Source of the DNA: CAZXVU01 sp964644465
GTDB taxonomy: Bacteria > Chlamydiota > Chlamydiia > Chlamydiales > SM23-39
Reading direction: 5' to 3'
Assembly: GCA_964644465.1 (NCBI GenBank)
Contig: CAZXVU010000029.1
Coordinates: 1 to 21,190, forward strand
Length of the DNA stretch: 21,190 nt
The notes beneath the pieces are model-generated. The model did no database searches. It was not told where the DNA came from and saw only the letters and a list, made by a program, of their open reading frames with translations. Every line of letters begins with the position of its first letter. The first letter of the stretch is position 1. The position numbers were made by a program, and so were the translations under genes. Below, one piece after another: positions 7,601 to 14,501 of this stretch.

Positions 7601-10600
7601 CAACATGCGCTTTTATAAAATGGTCTAAAGGAAATTGGATCACTTTCCTGGATGGCGTACTGCAATGCCAACTCTTGCCTCCAAAACAATTCTCAGAAGA
7701 ACTCCGTGTCCCTGTGAGGATCAGATCTCTCGTAATCAATCCTCAATTTTTCTGCGAAGATGTGAGTTCTTCGGACACTCTCAAATGTGTCATTGCAGAT
7801 TTTGATACTGGAATTGTGTCAGCATCTGGCATCGAAGTTTCTCATATGGAAACAAAACCTTTGTCTCGATCAAGCCATTCGGATCCCAATAAAATTGAAA
7901 TCAAAAATGCAAATGGAATTCTGTTTTATGGACGAAATATTGTAGAGGATAAATTTTCTAATGATTATGGTATTTTGAATGCCAATTATGCTATTAAATT
8001 ATGCGGCGATCTAATTAGGAAAAATAAATTAGAAAATGTAGGACATTATCAAAGTATTCTAAAAGCATTCCAAAAATGGGATAAATATGTTCCAGTTACG
8101 GAAAATGAGGCCGCTGCCTACCGGAATCGACCCGAATGTATTGCTCTTCGAATTTTAGAGGACTGTTATCAGAAAAATGCACAAGAATTCCTTCAAAAGC
8201 CTCTTGTTGCAACTACACAGCATTCTGAACACGACCGATTGTATTTTGAGGATCCGACAGGATCTCTTCACGATAAGAGATCTTTGCTCAAATTTTTATC
8301 TGTTGTCCGAGACAACGTAGCCCGCTCAGATTTAAATATTATGGAAATCGGAACTGGCACGGGAGGTTTCACGCGATTGATTGCTCCCTACATGATGAAT
8401 GATCAATATATTGCGACAGATATTACTCAAACATCTCAAATCGCTCCTGACAAAAGAACAGAACATCTTAATTTAAATTATGAGACATTCAATTTAAATA
8501 ATTACGATGAATATGGAATTTTGCAAAAATATGATGTTGATTTGATTTTGGCCTCTAATTCACTCCATACCGGAAAGAATGTCGATAAAATATTGAAGTC
8601 TATTTACAGCAATCTAAAAGAAGGTGGATTTGTCATTTTTTATGAGCACCACACACCTTTCTGTTTGGCATTATGGGGAATGGATGGCGGACTTTGGTCC
8701 TTTGAGGACGAGAGGGAATATGGACTGTGGATTTCTCAAGAGTCTTGGATTCGAAAAATAAAACAGGCAGGGCTTGAGGTCGTTAGCTATTACGGAGATC
8801 AAGATAATGTCTCTACTCTATTTTTGGTCAGAAAACCTTTAACGTTGAAATTAGAATTGATGGACGCGCCATCGGTAGATGGATTTGAAAAGTGGTCTAA
8901 GATAATCAAAGAACTCCAAACGCCCTCCTTACTGATTGCTCAGAATATTGATCAAAGCGGTGTCGCGGGACTAGTTCGAAGCTTGAATCGAGAAGTAGAG
9001 ACGAATAATTTTTACTGTTTATCTACGGACCGAAAGGCAACCCCTGAAGTGATTGAACAGGTCGAGAAATATGGTCTGAAAATCAATATCTTGCGGAACG
9101 GTCGTTTGGGGGCTGCTTGCGATACTGATATCCAATATGATCGCACCGATCAAAAGAATGGATATTACCTCAAATTTTCTACATTAGGAGATTTTGGAAG
9201 CTATCAATGGCTCAGTAATCCTCCTCCTAAAAATATCGCATGCAACGTGAAATACGCCTCCTTGAATTTTAAGGATATCATGCTAGCCAGCGGCAAAGTC
9301 AGCAAGGACGCGTTCTCTGGTTTGGCAAGATATGGATATATCGGACTTGAATTCAGCGGGCACGATGCGAATGGGAATCGATTCATGGGGATTACAAATC
9401 GAGGAGTCGCTACCCAAGTTGACACAACCGATGACTTATTAATTCCCATACCTCCCGAATTGTCTTATGAAGATGCTGCAACGATTCCAGTTGTTTACGG
9501 GACTGCCTATTATGCTCTTTTTGATCGGGCTGGCATTCAGCCAGGACATAGTATCCTGATCCACGCGGGAACAGGGGGAGTAGGACAAGCGGCGATCCGC
9601 ATCTGTTTGAGTTTAGGCTGCCGTATCTTTGTCACTTGCCACCAAAGTAAAAAAGGGATCTTAAAAGATCTTTTCCCTCAATTGGACGATGCTTCGATTC
9701 TAGATTCAAGATCGATCGAATTCGAAAGAGAGATCATGAAGCAGACGAATGGGGAAGGAGTGAACATTGTTTTAAATAGCCTAGCTGATGACAAGCTCCA
9801 AGCCTCATTGAGATGCTTGGCCCGGGAAGGCCATTTCTTAGAGATCGGTAAATACGATCTCATGAAACATACTCATTTGGATATGAATCTCTTATTAAAA
9901 AACACGACGATTCATGGAGTAGATCTCGATCAAATCTTTGTGCAAAAAGATAAATCGAGAAAACTCTGCCGTCAAATCAGTCAAGGGATGCAGCAAGGCG
10001 TTGTAAAGCCCCTTCCAAGACATGTGTTTGATTATACGCAAGTGGAAGATGCCTTTCGGTTTATGGCAAGCGGCAAGCATATCGGCAAAGTTCTGGTCAA
10101 CATGGAAGGCGTGAATGTTCAATCTGATCCATCGCGATTCCATTCTTGTTTCCACGATTCCGATAAAGAAGATGGCTTTTATTTGATCACAGGAGGCCTC
10201 GGAGGTTTTGGACTGGCCCTTGTTAAATGGTTTTATCAACGCGGAGCAAGGAAGTTCCTCCTGACTAGCAGAAAAGGGATTGCAACTGGCGAGCAGCAAA
10301 GAATCATTGATTTATTCCGTCATCAAGGAGCTGAGATTCTTATTTCAACCAAGGATGTTGCTATCGAGAAAGAGGCGAAGGAATTAATCGATAGCGTCCA
10401 GGGGAAAATTAAAACTGTTTGTCATTTAGCGATGGTCTTGGAAGATGGACTGTTTAAGAATATGACCCAAGAAAAATGGGAAAAGACAGTTCATATCAAA
10501 GCGAAAGGAGCGATTCATTTAGATCGGCTCACTCGTGTTTCATCTATGAAGCATTTCATTGTTTTTTCTTCGGCTGTGAGCAGACATGGAAACATTGGAC

Positions 10601-11760
10601 AAAGCAATTATGCTTTCGGAAATGCTGTGATGGAAGAAGTCTGCAGATTGAGAGCGGATCTAGGTTTTCATGCCCTCGCTATTCAGTGGGGGGTTATCGA
10701 TAATGTCGGATTTGTAGCGAATAATGTTGAGCTCTGCAAGAACATCAAAGATTTTTATGAAGCTATAAATATCAACGATGCATTGAAATTTATCGAAGAT
10801 GTTTTGGTGAACAAGGTCAATAGCCACAGTATTCAATACAGCGCCCACCGTTTAAAAAGAAAACAAGACAACTCCATTAAGTTGACTTTTGAAGAAGTGC
10901 TTCAGCAAATCTGTAAGGTTATTAAAATGGATTTAATGAAATGCAATGCTAATGACACACTGGAGTTCTTAGGCGTTGATTCGTTGCAAATCGTTGAAAT
11001 ACAAACGATTTTAATTAAAGCTTTCCAAGAAGTTCTTCCTCTGAAAAAGATCAGCTCAATGAAGATTTTTGAATTGAAGAAGTTAGTTGAAGATAAGCTT
11101 GGTCAAGAGAAAACGGCAACCGAGGTTCAGGCGGACAGTAAAGAAAACAAGACCGATTCCTCCTTATTGAGAAACCTCAATAAGATTGAGAATGATAGCG
11201 CTGTCTACTTATTCTTAGGCTATGGAATCAACGATCAAAGTCTAAAGCTTCCCAAATCAAGTAATTTTAATCTAACTCTTGTTGCATGGCATAATAGCGC
11301 TGCAATTGAGCCTATTATTGCCGCCATTGAAAATGATGTTAAAGAGAAAAAATATAAAAATGTTTCCTTTTTAACTCATAGTGCGGGCTATCATGTTGCA
11401 AAAGCTGTCATGAATCAGAATTCTCTAAAAGTAGCAAAACTCGTGTCTATTTCATTGCTCAATGAGGAGATCATCCAAAATGCGGTGAATGTAGGAAATC
11501 TTGAAAATATTCCTGATTCAGTCTTCAAAGAGGGCTATAGGAATGCTGCATTTTATGTCGAAGATCATTTGCCAATCGATAAAATCAAGCAGCAATCGAT
11601 GTTGATTTCAAAGCTTTTGAAGATGAAATATATACCTCCTCATTTGGTGATCAATCCTCGCGAAGATACAATCTGCGATCGGTCCAAAGGGGGGATTGAA
11701 ATCTCTGGCAATCACCAAGTGGATAGCTATGATATGAAGGAGGTCTTTGTTCATCTATGA
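4633..11760 (+). CDS. Type I multidomain synthase resembling metazoan FAS / animal FAS-like PKS (KS-AT-DH-MT-ER-KR-ACP-TE)
   Basis: 2375 residues; an iterative fatty-acid/polyketide megasynthase acting in the cytosol. KS (1-410): C164 in DTACSSS, H297 in EAHGTGT, H334 in NMGH. AT (~470-790): S566 in GHSAGE, R591 (malonyl carboxylate), H672. DH (~840-1100): H855 in HxxxGxxxxP, D1007/Q1011. C-methyltransferase (~1170-1415): SAM motif EIGTGTGG near 1240, H1312 in SNSLHTG, E1338. Short linker/pseudo-KR (~1420-1520). ER (~1525-1830): NADPH motif GTGGVGQAA near 1646. KR (~1845-2050): TGGLGGFG from T1853, S1980, Y1993, N1997. ACP: phosphopantetheine Ser S2117 in GVDSLQ. A ~200-residue alpha/beta-hydrolase-like end follows: S2250 in THSAG, H2361. 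Order and local sequence match vertebrate FASN (e.g. RLLLEV, YASLNFKDIMLA, SLADDKLQAS, FLEIGK). All reducing domains look intact, so a fully reduced, possibly methyl-branched acyl chain is expected; the exact product is unknown. Confidence 0.92.
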   Translation: MNRRGIYVTGLSCRFPESDSPNEFFQNLLNKRDMVTADSRRWKQKIDDLPNRFGKIKQDLNVFDFKFFNVHGKQAEKMDPQLRLLLEVSYEALIDAGMSLDEMKGSKTGVYIGACSSDAHKGWLQNRESISGYEHTGCASSMLANRLSFFYNIHGPSETVDTACSSSLVAFHRAVQDLETGVCETAIVGGSSMILWPHTSYAFHKLKMLSPDGACKSFDQSANGYARSEGIAVLFLTTQKKNRYRPYAKILGSGINNGGWNSTGITFPNGEFQKELYRTVCKKAGLEPKELDYIEAHGTGTVAGDGEELGAIYDIYGKENPHLIIGSVKSNMGHCEGASGLAGLIKTMLCMEQEILVPNLHLEKPHEKLKNMKVMTDVLSSWGGSRAAISSFGFGGTNAHVIVEKCKELEPHLETSGLNLSLLAHRTKEGLYQLKNSLLAHAQTAYIPNAVNKQKLPFREVLQLADDPDVGNISDTPEKIFIACSGNGSQWKGMGMKLYAEFPLFKKAIDRCGKAVGKDLFSILKEGCKDALEATVALVGVQIGLLELLNYFGIQEDKIGGFLGHSAGEIVCSYLDKLTNLEETMKIALARGATANQTGDEGLMASIGLSQEKMKEMIRENGFENRVAIACINSPNNMTISGYRENVLTLVEKANEKEIFNRVLDTFGKAYHSFLFLAVQPTLEAMLDKNMNGKSARRSEKWLTSISNYQTDLFDYKYHVEGVLRPVDFAHAVKNIPQNSVVLEIGPHSVLRSLIKENRPDLKYASFMKRDTNELETLKEGLGKLWKFGINIDVKNPQESNVKRPPLEIRNQFVSWDHTDEFPIPKENDFQSGSNSQAKVTYNLSQDKDLYLEGHAIDGKILLPATSYLCAMWDVFRKDHQLQLSDPATYSFTDFEILQAVQVEKDSNVELNINRLGSQYELSFKDEVVARANIERIQNKIWKAIEPTFKSDDKYIDSENFYRIVANIGYQYGGEFKVIDKLKCNFSNNTTCAFIKWSKGNWITFLDGVLQCQLLPPKQFSEELRVPVRIRSLVINPQFFCEDVSSSDTLKCVIADFDTGIVSASGIEVSHMETKPLSRSSHSDPNKIEIKNANGILFYGRNIVEDKFSNDYGILNANYAIKLCGDLIRKNKLENVGHYQSILKAFQKWDKYVPVTENEAAAYRNRPECIALRILEDCYQKNAQEFLQKPLVATTQHSEHDRLYFEDPTGSLHDKRSLLKFLSVVRDNVARSDLNIMEIGTGTGGFTRLIAPYMMNDQYIATDITQTSQIAPDKRTEHLNLNYETFNLNNYDEYGILQKYDVDLILASNSLHTGKNVDKILKSIYSNLKEGGFVIFYEHHTPFCLALWGMDGGLWSFEDEREYGLWISQESWIRKIKQAGLEVVSYYGDQDNVSTLFLVRKPLTLKLELMDAPSVDGFEKWSKIIKELQTPSLLIAQNIDQSGVAGLVRSLNREVETNNFYCLSTDRKATPEVIEQVEKYGLKINILRNGRLGAACDTDIQYDRTDQKNGYYLKFSTLGDFGSYQWLSNPPPKNIACNVKYASLNFKDIMLASGKVSKDAFSGLARYGYIGLEFSGHDANGNRFMGITNRGVATQVDTTDDLLIPIPPELSYEDAATIPVVYGTAYYALFDRAGIQPGHSILIHAGTGGVGQAAIRICLSLGCRIFVTCHQSKKGILKDLFPQLDDASILDSRSIEFEREIMKQTNGEGVNIVLNSLADDKLQASLRCLAREGHFLEIGKYDLMKHTHLDMNLLLKNTTIHGVDLDQIFVQKDKSRKLCRQISQGMQQGVVKPLPRHVFDYTQVEDAFRFMASGKHIGKVLVNMEGVNVQSDPSRFHSCFHDSDKEDGFYLITGGLGGFGLALVKWFYQRGARKFLLTSRKGIATGEQQRIIDLFRHQGAEILISTKDVAIEKEAKELIDSVQGKIKTVCHLAMVLEDGLFKNMTQEKWEKTVHIKAKGAIHLDRLTRVSSMKHFIVFSSAVSRHGNIGQSNYAFGNAVMEEVCRLRADLGFHALAIQWGVIDNVGFVANNVELCKNIKDFYEAININDALKFIEDVLVNKVNSHSIQYSAHRLKRKQDNSIKLTFEEVLQQICKVIKMDLMKCNANDTLEFLGVDSLQIVEIQTILIKAFQEVLPLKKISSMKIFELKKLVEDKLGQEKTATEVQADSKENKTDSSLLRNLNKIENDSAVYLFLGYGINDQSLKLPKSSNFNLTLVAWHNSAAIEPIIAAIENDVKEKKYKNVSFLTHSAGYHVAKAVMNQNSLKVAKLVSISLLNEEIIQNAVNVGNLENIPDSVFKEGYRNAAFYVEDHLPIDKIKQQSMLISKLLKMKYIPPHLVINPREDTICDRSKGGIEISGNHQVDSYDMKEVFVHL
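11737..11743 (+). promoter_or_regulatory. Internal ribosome binding site for the ligase fusion
   Basis: AAGGAGG lies inside the last codons of the megasynthase, 13 bases before the ATG at 11757. The spacing is long, but the motif is a perfect anti-SD match. With the ATGA stop/start overlap it supports coupled translation of the two proteins. Confidence 0.5.
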
Positions 11761-14474
11761 TTCGTAAACGACCTCCTATTTTCTGGATCCTTTTAGCCGT
11801 TCTCTGTCGATGGGTACTATGTTTGCGCTATCGCATCGAGGTAAGGGGAATGGAATTGGTTGCTCCTGAAAAGCTGAATTCCAAACAGGGAATTCTATTC
11901 CTTCCCAATCATCCTGCTCAAATTGAAGGTTTATTTCTCTATGTCTATTTTTGGCCAAAATTCCAAATGAGGCCATTGACTGTAGAATATACCTATCGGC
12001 TGGGATTTCTCCGTCCCTTCATTAAATTGATTCGAGCTATTCCTATTCCTGATTTCAATACTTCTGTAAATCAATTGAAAATCAAAAAAGCAAATGATGC
12101 GATGGCTACAGTCGTTGGATCATTGAAGAGCGGAGATAGCGTTCTTCTTTATCCCGCTGGGAATATGAAAACCGGAGGTAAAGAAATCATAGGAGGAGCC
12201 TCTTCCGCCCATGCTTTGATCCAGGAATGTCCTGATGTGAATCTTGTATTGATTCGAACTTCGGGTCTTTGGGGGAGTAGTTTTTCCAAAGCACTCATTG
12301 GCCAGGCTCCCGATCTGGGTCAAATGTGTTTGGAGGGAATTAAAACGGTTTTTAAAAATCTGATCTTTTTCACACCGCGTAGAAAAGTGATCATTGAACT
12401 CGAAATGAATCCGTCTGATTTTCCACGAGGTGGATCACGTGTAGAAATCAATCGATATTTAGAAAACTGGTACAACAGCTATCCGGATGAACAAGGAAAT
12501 AGGGCAGAAAGCGAGCCATTGAAACTCGTTCGCTACAAGTTCTGGAGCCAGGAACTTCCTGAAGTGTTTCAGACAAAAAAGAAAATGATCGCAGGCGATG
12601 TAGAAGTTTCTGAGGAGACTCGCCAAAATATTTATCATGAAATCAGTCGGATTCTCGACACTCCGTCTCTCCGTATCGAACCAGGGATGTCTCTTTCCTA
12701 CGATCTTGGCATGGACTCCCTGAATATAGCCGATCTTGGAGCCTATCTATTAAAAAATTATGAGCTGGAACAGTCGCAGATTGAACAGCTTGAAACTGTA
12801 CAAGACGTATTAGATATTGCAGGCGGCGCCAAGCTGATCGATTCTTCTATCCCTCAGGTTGGAGTTTTTCATTGGCCGGACGAAAAGGGACGGCCTGAGC
12901 CCTTTTTGCCAGAAGGCAAGACATTGCCTGAAGCATTTCTCGCTACTTGTGAAAGAATGGGATCTTTTTCGTGTGCTGGAGATGATTTGTCCGGAGTCTT
13001 GAATTATCAAAAAATGAAGAGAGCTGTCTGCGTTTTAGCTGAGTATTTTCGCACAATCCCTGAGGATCATATTGCGGTGATGCTCCCTGCTTCTGTAGGA
13101 ACGTTTGTTACAATTTTAGCCATCCAATTTGCGAAAAAGATTCCAGTAATGCTCAATTGGACTTTGGGACCTCGCTACCTCGAAGAAATGATGCGGATCA
13201 CCGGAGCCAAAAAAGTGATTACTTCATGGCGTTTTATCGACCGATTGTCTCATGTAGACTTCGGCAGTTTGATCGATCAGATGCAGCTTCTTGAAGATAT
13301 TCGGCAGGGACTCTCTTTTAAAATGAAACTTAGGGGAGCTTTTCTAGCGCGCAAAAAAGCCTCTTCCGTGCTCAAGGCCTTTAATTTGCGGGATTTAGAT
13401 CGTAATAGCACGTGTGTTATCCTGTTCACAAGCGGCACTGAAGCTGCCCCGAAATGCGTACCCCTGTCTCACGAAAATCTTCTTTCTACGATTCGATTGT
13501 CATTCGATGCCTTAGAAGATTTACGTTCCAGCGACTGTGCATACATCATTTTGCCTCCATTCCACTCATTTGGACTCATTGTTACGGGCATGCTCTCTCT
13601 TCTCACTGGTGTGAAAACCGCTTTTTATCCGGATCCAACGAATAGCGCAGCATTAGCTGAAGGAATCGAGCGCTGGAAAGTCTCTCTTTTCCCGGCCCCT
13701 CCCAGTTTCTTGAAGAGGCTTTTCAATCTTGCTAAAGCTGAGCAATTGAAAGGGATTCGAATTTTTATCTCGGGAGCTGAAAAGATGCCTCAAGAGGTTC
13801 TAAATCGCATCGCATCGAGCGGGGCAAAATATCTGGAAGGATATGGAATTACTGAATGCAGCTCGACAGTCGCCCTTACCCGGCCTAGCATTCCTCAAAA
13901 AGGGGTAGGAATCCTTATTCCCCATTATGAGTTTTGTACCATTCATCTGGAAACTCGTGAGCTCCTTCCATCAGGTGCCGAAGGGGAAATCTGTCTCAGA
14001 GGACCCAGCGTATTCAAGGGTTACATAGGTTCGAACCGCTCCCCATTTATTGAAATCCAAGGAAAAAGCTGGTATCGCACAGGAGATATCGGCCGAATTG
14101 ATAAAGAGGGGAACGTTTATCTTTCAGGCCGCCTAAAACGATTTACAAAAATGGGTGGTGAAATGATCAGCCTTGGGGCTGTTGAAGAAGTACTTATCAA
14201 AGAACTAATAGAGAAGGGAAAAATTTCCCCGGATATTCATTCACTGGCCGTTTGCGCCGATGAGCGCACTGAAGGCAGCTCCAAGCTCATCCTTTTAACG
14301 ACGATCTCCATTGATAAAGAAACTGCAAATGAGATCCTTAGAAAAGCAGGGTTCAGCAATCTGATCAAAATTTCTGTGGTGAAGAAGGTGGATGAAATAC
14401 CCATCTTGGCCACCGGAAAGATGGACTATCGAAAGTTGCAAGCCTTTTTAAATGAAAATCTCGTTGCAAATTAA
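11757..14474 (+). CDS. LPLAT acyltransferase - ACP - AMP-dependent acyl ligase fusion (Aas-like)
   Basis: 905 residues; the ATG overlaps the upstream TGA (ATGA). Residues 1-235 are a membrane-associated lysophospholipid-acyltransferase (PlsC-type) domain with an N-terminal hydrophobic helix (~9-25). Its motif I is N-H-P-A-Q-I-E (H52, E57), i.e. HX4E instead of the usual HX4D, and the FPEGT motif reads Y-P-A-G-N (132-136). Residues ~285-355 are an acyl carrier protein with S321 in LGMDSL. Residues ~375-905 are an adenylate-forming ligase: TSGT at 558-561, EGYGITE from 694, a GDIG/GRLKR hinge and catalytic K888 in ATGKM. E. coli Aas (acyl-ACP synthetase/2-acyl-GPE acyltransferase) joins the two enzymes but lacks the ACP. 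Likely role: activate a fatty or polyketide acid, hold it on the internal ACP, and pass it to the megasynthase or to a glycerolipid. Direction of flow is inference. Confidence 0.88.
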   Translation: MIRKRPPIFWILLAVLCRWVLCLRYRIEVRGMELVAPEKLNSKQGILFLPNHPAQIEGLFLYVYFWPKFQMRPLTVEYTYRLGFLRPFIKLIRAIPIPDFNTSVNQLKIKKANDAMATVVGSLKSGDSVLLYPAGNMKTGGKEIIGGASSAHALIQECPDVNLVLIRTSGLWGSSFSKALIGQAPDLGQMCLEGIKTVFKNLIFFTPRRKVIIELEMNPSDFPRGGSRVEINRYLENWYNSYPDEQGNRAESEPLKLVRYKFWSQELPEVFQTKKKMIAGDVEVSEETRQNIYHEISRILDTPSLRIEPGMSLSYDLGMDSLNIADLGAYLLKNYELEQSQIEQLETVQDVLDIAGGAKLIDSSIPQVGVFHWPDEKGRPEPFLPEGKTLPEAFLATCERMGSFSCAGDDLSGVLNYQKMKRAVCVLAEYFRTIPEDHIAVMLPASVGTFVTILAIQFAKKIPVMLNWTLGPRYLEEMMRITGAKKVITSWRFIDRLSHVDFGSLIDQMQLLEDIRQGLSFKMKLRGAFLARKKASSVLKAFNLRDLDRNSTCVILFTSGTEAAPKCVPLSHENLLSTIRLSFDALEDLRSSDCAYIILPPFHSFGLIVTGMLSLLTGVKTAFYPDPTNSAALAEGIERWKVSLFPAPPSFLKRLFNLAKAEQLKGIRIFISGAEKMPQEVLNRIASSGAKYLEGYGITECSSTVALTRPSIPQKGVGILIPHYEFCTIHLETRELLPSGAEGEICLRGPSVFKGYIGSNRSPFIEIQGKSWYRTGDIGRIDKEGNVYLSGRLKRFTKMGGEMISLGAVEEVLIKELIEKGKISPDIHSLAVCADERTEGSSKLILLTTISIDKETANEILRKAGFSNLIKISVVKKVDEIPILATGKMDYRKLQAFLNENLVAN

Positions 14475-14501
14475 TGTTTTTTTTGTCACCTCTGAAATAA
14501 A

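Noticed and set aside
9895..10299. 134-residue minus-strand ORF inside the megasynthase
   Set aside because: Lies across the ER-KR region, where the plus-strand frame has clear NADPH-binding motifs.
4633..11760. Eukaryotic contamination as explanation for the FASN-like gene
   Set aside because: No intron-like breaks, a strong Shine-Dalgarno at 4618-4624, ATGA coupling to the next bacterial gene, and bacterial genes on both sides of the same contiguous sequence.
4633..11760. Fungal HR-PKS-type or ordinary modular bacterial PKS
   Set aside because: Domain order alone would fit a fungal HR-PKS, but the local sequence in KS, ER and linkers resembles metazoan FASN more closely, and a TE-like end is present.
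14475..14487. T8 tract after the ligase stop as a Rho-independent terminator
   Set aside because: No stable hairpin precedes it, so read-through into the CNB-CPBP gene remains likely.
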